7,988 bases of DNA from DATKWS01 sp035529435 (GTDB taxonomy: Bacteria > Krumholzibacteriota > Krumholzibacteriia > Krumholzibacteriales > Krumholzibacteriaceae): positions 1 to 7,988 of the forward strand of contig DATKWS010000147.1 in the NCBI GenBank assembly GCA_035529435.1, read 5' to 3'. Both the position numbers and the translations under genes were made by a program. The notes beneath the pieces are model-generated. The model was given only the letters and a program-made list of their open reading frames with translations, searched no databases and was not told where the DNA came from. Positions 1-6,742 of the stretch are shown here, in pieces (the stretch's first letter is position 1; each line of letters starts with the position of its first letter).

Positions 1-312
1 CCCGAACATGAACCGAACCACCGCCACCATCACCAGGTACGCCATCATCACTCCCAGCGCACCAGAGAGCACCGAGAGAAAATTCACCCGCTGCGTCATA
101 GTCAGCGGCAACGGCAGCATCGTGAATACCCGCCCCACCAACACGTACAGCGGCGTCCCCGGTGAGTGCGGTATCCCTAGTATGTACGACGTCGCTATGA
201 ACTCACCACTGTCCCAAAACGACGCCGTCACCGCCATCGTCTCCAGGTACACCACCAACGCCACCACAAACACCAACGCGGCAACGAGCGTACGGATCGT
301 TCTGTCAGACAT
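1..312 (-). CDS. DUF2723/GT117-type membrane glycosyltransferase, N-terminal fragment (runs off left edge)
   Basis: Only the first 104 codons are in the window; the frame is open to base 1. The protein starts MSDRTIRTLVAALVF, a hydrophobic first membrane segment (about residues 8-23). A loop with the acidic motif WDSGEF (33-38) follows, then SYILGIPHSPGTPLYVLVGR (42-61) and RVNFLSVLSG (75-84), then a second hydrophobic stretch (about 79-99). This WD-x-GEF plus HxPGTPL-x-LxGR pattern is how DUF2723 proteins begin. Those are GT-C-fold, multi-spanning enzymes related to protein O-mannosyltransferases that use lipid-linked sugars outside the membrane; the sugar donor and acceptor here cannot be told. 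The ATG at 312 has AGAGGT 8 nt upstream. By my hand count, codon choice is strongly G-ending (Val GTG 14 of 17, GTC none; Pro CCG 5 of 5; Ile ATA 3 of 4), unlike its neighbours. The family call is confident, the substrate unknown. Confidence 0.82.
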   Translation of the reverse strand, partial: MSDRTIRTLVAALVFVVALVVYLETMAVTASFWDSGEFIATSYILGIPHSPGTPLYVLVGRVFTMLPLPLTMTQRVNFLSVLSGALGVMMAYLVMVAVVRFMFG

Positions 313-320
313 TGTCACGC

Positions 321-326
321 ACCTCT
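321..326 (-). promoter_or_regulatory. Ribosome binding site of the DUF2723 gene
   Basis: AGAGGT on the minus strand lies 8 nt before the ATG at 312. It is the main reason for choosing that start, because the gene is cut by the window edge and cannot be checked by length. Confidence 0.6.
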
Positions 327-334
327 TTGAACGC

Positions 335-364
335 ACAATAATGCAACTCGTTCACAGTACACAA
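335..364 (-). promoter_or_regulatory. Weak sigma70-like promoter candidate before the DUF2723 gene
   Basis: This lies in the only real intergenic gap of the window (313-394), which is visibly more AT-rich than the genes. TTGTGT (364-359) and TATTGT (340-335) are 18 nt apart, matching the -35 and -10 consensus at 3 of 6 and 4 of 6 positions. The match is poor and could be chance. I saw no hairpin followed by a T-run in this gap, so read-through from the flippase gene is equally possible. CACGAT occurs twice (372-377 and 384-389), with no known meaning. Confidence 0.18.
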
Positions 365-394
365 ATCCAATCACGATGGAAAGCACGATTTGAT

Positions 395-1354
395 TCACTC
401 CCGCCTGAGATGTCGCTGAAGAAAGAAGGCGCCGCCGATCAGACTCACCGCGACCATGACGACATAGGTTATGAATTCGAGGAGCAGCGCCTGCTCGTTC
501 GAGAATCCGACCGTCGTGAAGAGGAGTATACCGGCTCCCTCCCGGACACCGAGACCGTTCAACGAAATCGGTAGAACCATGACGAGACCGAGCAGCGGGA
601 TGAATACGTAGAAACTGAGAACGGAGCCGGCGGTCAATTCCACACCGAGCGCCCTGCCGACCAGTACGTGCGTGGCCACGCGGAGAAACTGTACAACCAG
701 CGCGAGGAGCAGCACGTTGAACATCAGGGCGCGGAACGTCCTGAAGCTCCCGAGGTGACCGAATATCATGTTGAAGCGCTCACCGAGTTTCCACACGTTG
801 AGCCTGCTGAAGAACATCCGTACCGCCCGGGAAAGGCGCCTGTTGAGCGCGAGGAGCAGGATCGGGGTGATGCATCCGATGAAAATCAGGATATATACCG
901 GCAGGTTGTCAACCGTCCTGGCCCTCAGTAGCAACAACGAGGCCATGAGGGCGAGGAGGCAGAGCCCACTGATGCCGATGACGCGGTCGAGGAGGGTGAT
1001 CGCAAAAACCTGGTGCGGATCGTTACCGCTGCGGGTGACATCGAATATCTTCACTGCATCACCGCCGACGTTGGTCGGGAAAAAGTTGTTGAAGAAGAGT
1101 CCCACGAAGTAGAGCCGGAGGGTTTTCACGGGAGTCAGCCTGATGCCGCCGGCCCGGAGCAGCAGATGCCACTGGAGCGATCCGAGGCAGCTGCTCACGA
1201 AGAATACCGCCACGGCGCCGAACAGAAAGGGGAGGTTCATGTTCCTCAGGTGGGGAACCAGCCTCCCCGGGGAAATCTTCCATACGAGGAAGGTGATAAG
1301 CCCCAGGCTGATAACGATCTTGAACAGCTGCTGCAGCGTCCGATTCATCAGCAC
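395..1354 (-). CDS. Flippase-like integral membrane protein (lysylphosphatidylglycerol synthase TM / UPF0104 family)
   Basis: This is a 319-residue, very hydrophobic protein with roughly eight predicted membrane segments. Two family motifs are clear: GLFFNNFFPTNVGGDAVK (about 85-102) and PISLNGLGVREGAG near residue 265. These are the signature loops of the LPG_synthase_TM family (PF03706, also called AglD2/UPF0104). Members lacking the cytoplasmic LPG-synthase catalytic domain, as here, are often found beside glycosyltransferases and are thought to help move or handle lipid-linked substrates; direct biochemical proof is scarce. The start is ambiguous: GTG at 1354 (protein MLMNRT) or ATG at 1348 two codons later. 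The purine-rich AAGGGGACGGGG upstream could serve either. The gene begins 10 nt after the GT4 stop, so it is almost certainly co-transcribed with it. A role in lipid-linked glycan export is inferred from context. Confidence 0.88.
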   Translation of the reverse strand: MLMNRTLQQLFKIVISLGLITFLVWKISPGRLVPHLRNMNLPFLFGAVAVFFVSSCLGSLQWHLLLRAGGIRLTPVKTLRLYFVGLFFNNFFPTNVGGDAVKIFDVTRSGNDPHQVFAITLLDRVIGISGLCLLALMASLLLLRARTVDNLPVYILIFIGCITPILLLALNRRLSRAVRMFFSRLNVWKLGERFNMIFGHLGSFRTFRALMFNVLLLALVVQFLRVATHVLVGRALGVELTAGSVLSFYVFIPLLGLVMVLPISLNGLGVREGAGILLFTTVGFSNEQALLLEFITYVVMVAVSLIGGAFFLQRHLRRE

Positions 1355-1364
1355 CCCGTCCCCT

Positions 1365-2477
1365 TCACGAGTGCCCGGAAACGACGTCCCGCACTAATTC
1401 CTCGGCTTCCCGTGAACACCGCTCCCAGGTCAGTTCCCGCACGCGATCCACCGCATTCCCGCTCATGCGCCGCCACTCGGCGCCGTCGCGCAGGAGGAGC
1501 AGCGCTTTCTCGGCGAATGCGCTCACATCGCCGTACGGCACGAGATAGCCGGTCTCGCCGTCATGAACGGAATCCCGGAGGCCGGGGCGGTCGCTCGCAA
1601 CGACCGGCACGCCGCAGGCGTTGGCCTCCACGACGGTGAGCCCCCATCCCTCCTTGGGACTGGGATTGAAGAGTAGGTGCGACCGGTTGAGAAATTCGAC
1701 GAGCTCCTCACGATCCATGTACCCCTTGAATTCCACCGCGTCGCCCAGGCGAAGCCGCTTCGCCTCCCGCTCGAGGGCGGCCCGATGCGGACCATCGCCG
1801 ATGATGGAGAGACGGGCATCGGGAAAAACGGCCCTGATCGGCGCCATCGCACGAATCGCCACCTCCGCGCTCTTGTACTTGCGAAGGCGGCCGAGGTGAA
1901 CGATCGTCGGGCGCCGGAACCGTTCCAGATCGAGGTTCCGGTAGACGGCATGATCGAGCCCGCACAGGACGACCCTGATACGGTCCGGGGCGATTTTGCG
2001 CCGTACGAGATCATCCTTCGTGCTCTGGCTGATGACCATGAATCGACAGTTCCGGTAGATCACGGGGATGAAACTCTCCATGAACACGACGTACAGGGCG
2101 GTGATCGGACCGGCTTCCCTGAACACGGTCGTACCGAACAGGTGCGGGATGACCGGGATCACCGGTGTCCTGGTCACGAGCGGCACATAGAACGGGACCT
2201 TGTTGATATCCTCGAGAATGACGTCGTACTCGTTCGAGGCGAGATGACTTCGCAGAAATGAGGGTATCGCGAAATTCGCATTCCACCACTGACCCTTCCG
2301 TATGATCCGTATGCCATCGATCTCGTCCTTTGGCCCGCATCCGGGGAATGTGGCGCTCACCTGCGTCGCGCTGTGGCCCCGGCGCACGAAATGAGACAGT
2401 ATCTCGTGAAGGTGGACTTCAGCGCCCCCCGCTTCGGGATTCTTGATATCCCTCCAGTTGATCGCAAGCACTCTCAC
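1365..2477 (-). CDS. GT4-family glycosyltransferase (GT-B fold)
   Basis: This 370-residue protein has the two Rossmann-like halves of a GT-B enzyme. The N-terminal acceptor half opens with MRVLAINW and the GGAE motif (17-20), typical of family 4 enzymes. The C-terminal nucleotide-sugar half has HLGRLRKYKS (about 194-203), IIGDGP (225-230) and the EX7E motif E276-GWGLTVV-E284, followed by ACGVPVVASDRPGLRD. These are donor-binding and catalytic features of retaining GT4 enzymes. No signal peptide is evident, so it should act on the cytoplasmic side, transferring a sugar from a nucleotide donor to a lipid or glycan acceptor; which sugar cannot be read. The start is GTG at 2477, only 6 nt after the methyltransferase stop. 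The Shine-Dalgarno match (AGAAG) is weak, suggesting translational coupling to the upstream gene. Length is normal for the family. Confidence 0.92.
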   Translation of the reverse strand: MRVLAINWRDIKNPEAGGAEVHLHEILSHFVRRGHSATQVSATFPGCGPKDEIDGIRIIRKGQWWNANFAIPSFLRSHLASNEYDVILEDINKVPFYVPLVTRTPVIPVIPHLFGTTVFREAGPITALYVVFMESFIPVIYRNCRFMVISQSTKDDLVRRKIAPDRIRVVLCGLDHAVYRNLDLERFRRPTIVHLGRLRKYKSAEVAIRAMAPIRAVFPDARLSIIGDGPHRAALEREAKRLRLGDAVEFKGYMDREELVEFLNRSHLLFNPSPKEGWGLTVVEANACGVPVVASDRPGLRDSVHDGETGYLVPYGDVSAFAEKALLLLRDGAEWRRMSGNAVDRVRELTWERCSREAEELVRDVVSGHS

Positions 2478-2483
2478 GTTGCG

Positions 2484-3254
2484 TTACTTCTTTCTGGCGA
2501 TCGTTCCGATGACGAGGGCCGTGTAGATCCCGAATCGCGTGCCGAGCACCGCCGAGCGGATACCGGCCGACCGGTTTCGCACCCACGTGAATAGGGCCGG
2601 GTACATCGGCAGGTGGATGCCGGCCGGTAGCAGAGCACGCCTCAGCATGCGGAACCATATCGGCGGATTTAACCACTCCCCGTAGCTCCTGACAATGGAA
2701 AAGGAGTGGCTCCGCAAGAGCTGTTCGAGCTGCCCGATGGAATATTCCGTCTCCCATCCGGCGAACCACCGGCCGAGGGCGATCATGATATGCTTGACGA
2801 GGGAATAGTAATGGTACCGCTGCGGCACGTCGACGAGAACGAGCCCATCGCTCCGGAGAACGCGATGATTCTCGGCGACCAGCGTTCCGGGCGAGCGAAA
2901 ATGCTCGAGGAGACCCTGGTGAAACACCACATCGAACACGCCGTCCCGGAATGGAAGTGCGCAGGCGTCACCGCAGCAGAGAACCACGCGCTCGCCGCCG
3001 GCGAGCTGGGAACGGATCATACGGAGACTGGAGGGACTGTAATCCAGCGAGACGACGAATGCGCCCTGCCGCGCCAGCTCGATCCCGTCACGCCCCGTCC
3101 CCGCTCCCACCTCGAGCATCCGCTTCCCCGCGGGGGACACGACCCGTTTCAGATGACGCTCAACACGGCCCTCGTTGGAGTAGACCTGATCGACATGCCC
3201 CGCAGTATCCCAGAATTCATCCCAGTGTTTTCTCTCCGAAACCCGTTCCGCCAT
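2484..3254 (-). CDS. Class I SAM-dependent methyltransferase, substrate unknown
   Basis: This is a 256-residue methyltransferase with the standard Rossmann motifs in order: motif I LEVGAGTGRDG (47-57) for SAM binding, acidic D71 in SLDYSP (69-74) for the ribose hydroxyls, GDACALPF (95-102), and FDVVFHQGLLEHF (107-119), the methyltransferase-11 type post-motif. The last roughly 55 residues are rich in aromatic and hydrophobic residues and end in a short hydrophobic stretch with KK at the C-terminus. This may be an amphipathic or membrane-facing tail; that is inference. The ATG at 3254 follows the phosphoesterase stop by 13 nt. GAGG overlapping that stop, about 11 nt from the ATG, is the nearest ribosome-binding match. 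Lying directly before a GT4 enzyme and a flippase-like protein, it could methylate a sugar or lipid intermediate. Nothing in the sequence fixes the substrate. Confidence 0.88.
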   Translation of the reverse strand: MAERVSERKHWDEFWDTAGHVDQVYSNEGRVERHLKRVVSPAGKRMLEVGAGTGRDGIELARQGAFVVSLDYSPSSLRMIRSQLAGGERVVLCCGDACALPFRDGVFDVVFHQGLLEHFRSPGTLVAENHRVLRSDGLVLVDVPQRYHYYSLVKHIMIALGRWFAGWETEYSIGQLEQLLRSHSFSIVRSYGEWLNPPIWFRMLRRALLPAGIHLPMYPALFTWVRNRSAGIRSAVLGTRFGIYTALVIGTIARKK

Positions 3255-3267
3255 GAGCTCTCAATCC

Positions 3268-3999
3268 TCACATTCCTTCGAGCAACCGCTGACCGAGGAA
3301 TTCCGGCAGGCCCGCCCTCGAGAAATCCTCCATTTCGGCCGCAACGTCGTACTCGCACCGGTGGAACGTCACCGTACGGCCCTCCGGATCGTACACACAG
3401 CACGCAGCCCGGGGATCGAGATCGCGCGGTTGTCCGACGCTCCCCGGATTGATTATGTAACGATCCGCCGGATCGAGCTCGTACGTACCGCCGTCATCCG
3501 GCCGAATCTCGCCCTTCTTGAACGAGATGACGGCCTGCACGTGGGTATGACCGACGAAACAGAGCGGGAAGTCCCGCTTGTAAAAAACCTCGCCGGCGTC
3601 GATCGACGTCAATATGTAGGGCCACTCCTCCGGTTGCAGGGGAGACGCATGTGCGGCGCAGAATCCGTCGCCGCTGAAGTCGCTCTGGAATCGATCGTGA
3701 ATGACCCGTTCAAAACGATCCCGGAGCATCGGTTCCGACCAGAAGAGCGCCCGCACGGCAAACTCGTTCATGTGCCTGCGCTGCTCGTGGTCGAACAGCG
3801 CCGCCTCGTGATTCCCCATGAGCAGGTGCGAACGAGGGAGATTCAGGATGCGCTCGAGGCACGCATCCGGGTGCGGGCCGTAGCCGACGCAATCGCCGAG
3901 AAAGAGAAACGTGCACGGGTACACGCGTCGGTAGAGCGCGAGCACAGCGTCGAGGGCCCTGACGTTTCCGTGGATGTCGGCGCAGACGAATATCTTCAA
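3268..3999 (-). CDS. Calcineurin-like metallophosphoesterase (YfcE/MJ0936-type), substrate unassigned
   Basis: All dimetal-site motifs of the family are present in a 243-residue protein: D8-x-H10 (ADIHGN), G35-D36 (LFLGDCVGYGPHPD), G62-N63-H64-E65, H117 (AAHASP), and G150-H151-T152-H153. A typical NPGSVGQPRD element follows. The protein should be a soluble Mn- or other metal-dependent phosphatase or phosphodiesterase; family members act on varied substrates, including nucleotides and phosphodiesters, and this one is not predictable from motifs. The start is TTG at 3999, overlapping the nusB stop in the sequence TTGA, with a good GGGAGG ribosome-binding site 10 nt upstream inside the end of nusB. 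An ATG start would delete the first metal ligands, so TTG is well supported. It sits between the riboflavin genes and the glycan genes; a phosphatase role in either pathway is possible. Confidence 0.9.
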   Translation of the reverse strand: MKIFVCADIHGNVRALDAVLALYRRVYPCTFLFLGDCVGYGPHPDACLERILNLPRSHLLMGNHEAALFDHEQRRHMNEFAVRALFWSEPMLRDRFERVIHDRFQSDFSGDGFCAAHASPLQPEEWPYILTSIDAGEVFYKRDFPLCFVGHTHVQAVISFKKGEIRPDDGGTYELDPADRYIINPGSVGQPRDLDPRAACCVYDPEGRTVTFHRCEYDVAAEMEDFSRAGLPEFLGQRLLEGM

Positions 4000-4406
4000 A
4001 CCGCGCGAACCTCCCGTGCCAGGGAATCGAGAATACCGTTGACGAACCCGCCCGCATCGCTGGAGCTGTACCGGTGAGCGATCTCGATCGCCTCGTTGAT
4101 GATGACGTTCGTCGGTATATCGGGACAGTGGAGCAGCTCGGCAAGACCGATACGGAGAATGATGAGATCAATTTTCGATACCCGCTCCAGCGTCCAGTTC
4201 TCGAGATGGGCCCGTATCATCGTATCGAGCTCGTCCCGCCGGCCGGTCACCAGCACGACGAGCCGCCTCGCGTAAAGCACCGCTTCCTCGGAAGATCCGC
4301 GCCGGGTGATCGTTTCCTGGAGCGCCTTCTCCCACCCGTCAGGCGATATCTCCTCCGCATACAGCGTCTGCAAGGCTATCTCACGGGCCTTTCTCCGTTT
4401 ACTCAT
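3996..4406 (-). CDS. nusB: Transcription antitermination factor NusB
   Basis: The protein has 136 residues, the usual length for NusB. The N-terminal RRKAREIALQTLY (about 4-16) is the conserved RNA-contact helix. NWTLERVSKIDLIILRIGLAEL (70-91) is the family core, and NVIINEAIEIAHRYSSSDAGGFVNGILD (100-127) is the diagnostic C-terminal block. NusB with ribosomal protein S10 (NusE) binds boxA RNA and supports antitermination of rRNA operons. The ATG at 4406 lies 14 nt after the ribH stop with a G-rich stretch (GGTGGGGGA) ahead of it. nusB directly after ribH is a very common bacterial arrangement. The stop overlaps the start of the phosphoesterase by 4 nt. Confidence 0.96.
   Translation of the reverse strand: MSKRRKAREIALQTLYAEEISPDGWEKALQETITRRGSSEEAVLYARRLVVLVTGRRDELDTMIRAHLENWTLERVSKIDLIILRIGLAELLHCPDIPTNVIINEAIEIAHRYSSSDAGGFVNGILDSLAREVRAV
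4010..4015 (-). promoter_or_regulatory. Ribosome binding site supporting the TTG start of the phosphoesterase
   Basis: GGGAGG on the minus strand, inside the last codons of nusB, is 10 nt before the TTG at 3999. It supports an unusual start codon that overlaps the nusB stop. Confidence 0.6.
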
Positions 4407-4420
4407 CGGTCCCCCACCCG

Positions 4421-4888
4421 CTACTTCTGCATTTCACGCCACAGGTCCGTCATCTCGAGGGCCGACAGCGCCGCCTGCCAGCCCTTGTTCCCCGCCTTGC
4501 TCCCCGCCCGCTCGAGCGCCTGCTCCTGCGTATCAGCCGTGACAACGCCGAATGCGACCGGTTTCTTCGCATCAACGGCGATCCGGGAAAGATCCTTTAC
4601 GACCTGGTTGGCCAGAATCTCGAAATGAATGGTGTCCCCCCTGATCAGCGCGCCGATGCACACGACGGCGTCGACACCGGTTTCCAGCACGCGGCTCGCC
4701 GCTTGCGGGATCTCGAAGGCGCCGGGCACCCAGTAGACGTGCACATCGTCGTCCGCCACGCCGTGCCGGACGAGACAGTCCAGCGCCCCGCCGAGGAGAT
4801 GCTTCGAGACGAGCTCGTTGAACCGTCCGACGACGATGGCGAACCGCTTACCGGTGCCGATGAGCTTTCCTGCCTTCTCCACTACCAT
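4421..4888 (-). CDS. ribH: 6,7-dimethyl-8-ribityllumazine synthase
   Basis: RibH condenses 5-amino-6-ribitylaminouracil with 3,4-dihydroxy-2-butanone 4-phosphate, the next-to-last step to riboflavin. The 155-residue protein carries the expected blocks: VGRFNEL (20-26) with VPGAFEIP (54-61) for substrate binding, CIGALIRGDTIHFE (77-90) with catalytic His88, and FGVVTADTQEQALERAGSKAGNKG in the C-terminal part. The frame is open further upstream to 4975, but I choose ATG at 4888. It gives the family's normal length, follows the ribBA stop by 1 nt, and has AAGGAG 6 nt upstream. The longer version would add 29 unconserved residues encoded inside ribBA. The enzyme typically assembles as a pentamer or a 60-subunit capsid; which form applies here is not visible. 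Confidence 0.97.
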   Translation of the reverse strand: MVVEKAGKLIGTGKRFAIVVGRFNELVSKHLLGGALDCLVRHGVADDDVHVYWVPGAFEIPQAASRVLETGVDAVVCIGALIRGDTIHFEILANQVVKDLSRIAVDAKKPVAFGVVTADTQEQALERAGSKAGNKGWQAALSALEMTDLWREMQK

Positions 4889-4889
4889 C

Positions 4890-6146
4890 CTACTCTCCTT
4901 TTCCGTCGCACCGACAGGCGTCCTCATGCCTGTCACTGGTGACGAGTCCATTGAAAAGATGCCCGAGTTTGTCACGTTTCGTCGCGAGGTACTGAATGTT
5001 GCGCGTGTTGGGAGAGACCTCGATCGGAACCCGCTCGACGATCTCGAGCCCGTACGCCTTGAGGCCGATGATCTTGCGCGGATTATTGGTCAGCAGCCTG
5101 ATCTTGTGGAGCCCGAGATCGGCGAGTATCTGTGCCCCGATACCGTAGTCGCGCAAATCGGCGGGGAATCCGAGCTCCTCGTTGGCCTCGACGGTGTCGC
5201 GTCCCCGATCCTGCAGCGCGTAGGCCTTGATCTTGTTGACGAGACCGATCCCCCTCCCCTCCTGTTGGATGTAGAGAAACACGCCGCTCCCCGCGCGCTT
5301 GATCATGCAGAGCGCCTGCGCCAGCTGCTCGCCGCAATCGCATCGAAGCGAGCCGAACACATCACCCGTGAGGCACTGCGAGTGAACGCGGATGAGGGCG
5401 CTTTGCTCCTTTTCCGGTTCACCCATCACGAGGGCGACGCTCTCCGAGTGGTCGATCGTTCCCTCGTACGCGATCAGCTTGAACTCCCCGTACCTCGTGG
5501 GGAGAATCGTTTCGGCCTTGCGTCTCACGAGCTTCTCCATGCGTCGGCGATACTCGATGAGATCGCAGATCGTCACGATCTTGAGACCGAACCGCTCGGC
5601 CATCGCGACCAACTCGGGGGCACGGGCCATCGTACCGTCCTCGGCCATGATCTCGCAGAGGACCCCGGCTGGCTCGAGGCCCGCCATGCGGGTCAGATCA
5701 ATGGCGGCCTCGGTATGTCCCGCCCGCCGCAGGACGCCACCCGCGGCCGCCCTGAGCGGAAAGATGTGGCCGGGGCGCGCGAGATCATCGGGGCGTGTCC
5801 CGGGGTCGATGAGCACCTTGATCGTCGTTGCGCGATCGTACGCCGAGATGCCCGTCGTCGTGCCGTGAACCGCATCGACCGACACGGTGAACGGGGTCTG
5901 CATCTTGGCCGTGTTGTCCTGCACCATCATGCCGAGCCGTAAATCATCGAGCCGCTCGCCGGAGAGGGACACGCAGATGAGTCCGCGCGCGTGACGCGCG
6001 ATGAAGTTGACATCGTCCGGCGTCACCATTTCCGCGGCCATCACGATATCCCCCTCATTCTCCCTGGACTCGTCATCCGTCACGATGACCATCCTGCCCC
6101 TGCGGATATCCTCGAGCGCATCGTCGATCGAACTGAAGACACTCAC
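4890..6146 (-). CDS. ribBA: Bifunctional 3,4-dihydroxy-2-butanone 4-phosphate synthase / GTP cyclohydrolase II
   Basis: This 418-residue fusion supplies both precursors of the riboflavin ring. Residues 1 to about 203 are the DHBP synthase domain, converting ribulose 5-phosphate: DDESRENEGD (24-33), the TPFTVSVDA and TTTGISAYDRATTI blocks (84-109), RPGHIFPL (124-131) and AGHTEAAIDLTRMAGL (142-157) are all intact. From about 205 on is the GTP cyclohydrolase II domain, with zinc ligands C258, C269 and C271 in SQCLTGDVFGSLRCDCGEQL, then QQEGRGIGL and LLTNNPRKI. Both activities look complete, unlike lineages where one half of RibBA has decayed. The start is GTG at 6146, overlapping the ribE stop as GTGA, with AGAGGTG 7 nt upstream. 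A short C-terminal tail after KLGHLF ends in a Cys/Lys-rich stretch (DACRCDGKGE) with no known role. Confidence 0.97.
   Translation of the reverse strand: MSVFSSIDDALEDIRRGRMVIVTDDESRENEGDIVMAAEMVTPDDVNFIARHARGLICVSLSGERLDDLRLGMMVQDNTAKMQTPFTVSVDAVHGTTTGISAYDRATTIKVLIDPGTRPDDLARPGHIFPLRAAAGGVLRRAGHTEAAIDLTRMAGLEPAGVLCEIMAEDGTMARAPELVAMAERFGLKIVTICDLIEYRRRMEKLVRRKAETILPTRYGEFKLIAYEGTIDHSESVALVMGEPEKEQSALIRVHSQCLTGDVFGSLRCDCGEQLAQALCMIKRAGSGVFLYIQQEGRGIGLVNKIKAYALQDRGRDTVEANEELGFPADLRDYGIGAQILADLGLHKIRLLTNNPRKIIGLKAYGLEIVERVPIEVSPNTRNIQYLATKRDKLGHLFNGLVTSDRHEDACRCDGKGE
4895..4900 (-). promoter_or_regulatory. Ribosome binding site fixing the ribH start
   Basis: AAGGAG on the minus strand, within the last codons of ribBA and 6 nt before the ATG at 4888. 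It decides for the short RibH over a 29-residue longer alternative. Confidence 0.75.
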
Positions 6147-6742
6147 CGTACATCACCTCTCTGCAGCCGTCCTGCGAATCGCTCCATATACTTCGCGAGT
6201 ATGTCGATCTCCACGTTCACCTTTCTCCCCACACGGACCCCGGCAAGGTTCGTGCTCTCCCACGTATGCGGAATGATAAAAACGTCAAAAACTCCCTTGC
6301 CGAGTTTCGGCCCCACCGTGAGGCTGATGCCGTCCACAGCGACCGGGCCTTTCGGCACGAGGAACCTGATGATATCGTGCGTGACCGCGATGCCCAGTAT
6401 GCGCGATGTCCGTGATACGCGCGTTACCGTACCCAGGCCGTCGATGTGGCCGTTCACGACATGCCCGCCCAGCCGGTCACCGGACCGCAGCGCACGCTCG
6501 AGATTCACCACCGCTCCCGGGTGGAGCAGGCCGATAGTGGTGACGCGGAGCGTCTCCTCCAGCACATCGCACGAGAACGCTTCACCGTTCCGCCCGGCGA
6601 CCGTCTGGCATACGCCATTGACGGCGATACTCTCACCGATACCGAGCCCCTCGAGCGCGGATGAAACGGTGAGGACGGCGCCGCGGCCGCTCCGGCGAAG
6701 CGCGGTCACCGTTCCCGTGCATTCAACCAATCCCGTGAACAA
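6143..6742 (-). CDS. ribE: Riboflavin synthase, alpha subunit
   Basis: The enzyme dismutates two 6,7-dimethyl-8-ribityllumazine molecules into riboflavin plus the pyrimidine precursor. The 199-residue protein has the expected internal duplication of two lumazine-binding barrels. The first holds MFTGLVE (1-7) and VNGVCQTV (41-48). The second holds GGHVVNGHIDG (92-102), VDGISLTV (136-143) and IPHTWESTNL (157-166), and the C-terminal helix that mediates trimer formation follows. The start is TTG at 6742, giving the near-universal MFTG N-terminus, with AGGAGG 6 nt upstream. It overlaps the end of ribD by 20 nt, which implies translational coupling. The symbol follows the B. subtilis-style naming; E. 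coli calls this gene ribC. Confidence 0.97.
   Translation of the reverse strand: MFTGLVECTGTVTALRRSGRGAVLTVSSALEGLGIGESIAVNGVCQTVAGRNGEAFSCDVLEETLRVTTIGLLHPGAVVNLERALRSGDRLGGHVVNGHIDGLGTVTRVSRTSRILGIAVTHDIIRFLVPKGPVAVDGISLTVGPKLGKGVFDVFIIPHTWESTNLAGVRVGRKVNVEIDILAKYMERFAGRLQRGDVR
6154..6160 (-). promoter_or_regulatory. Ribosome binding site of ribBA
   Basis: AGAGGTG on the minus strand lies in the last codons of ribE, 7 nt before the GTG at 6146. It supports the GTG start at the GTGA overlap. Confidence 0.6.

Noticed and set aside
313..394. Rho-independent terminator after the flippase gene
   Set aside because: The AATCA/TGATT ends around 369-395 can pair only imperfectly and no T-run follows, so this is not a credible terminator.
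8..574. Plus-strand open frame over the left edge
   Set aside because: It covers the opposite strand of the DUF2723 N-terminus, the intergenic gap and the flippase C-terminus. Its Thr/Asn-rich translation reflects the complement of GTG/GCG-rich codons.
2706..4077. Plus-strand open frames opposite the methyltransferase and the phosphoesterase
   Set aside because: The minus-strand proteins carry full catalytic motifs. The plus-strand translations show none and have no supporting ribosome-binding sites that I could see.
4889..4975. Longer RibH starting at 4975
   Set aside because: It adds 29 residues inside ribBA that do not resemble any RibH, while ATG 4888 has a consensus ribosome-binding site and gives the normal family length.
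4818..5942. Plus-strand open frame (374 codons) opposite ribBA
   Set aside because: It is antisense to intact, motif-complete RibBA. The product is rich in Asp, Arg, Glu and His with no family resemblance.
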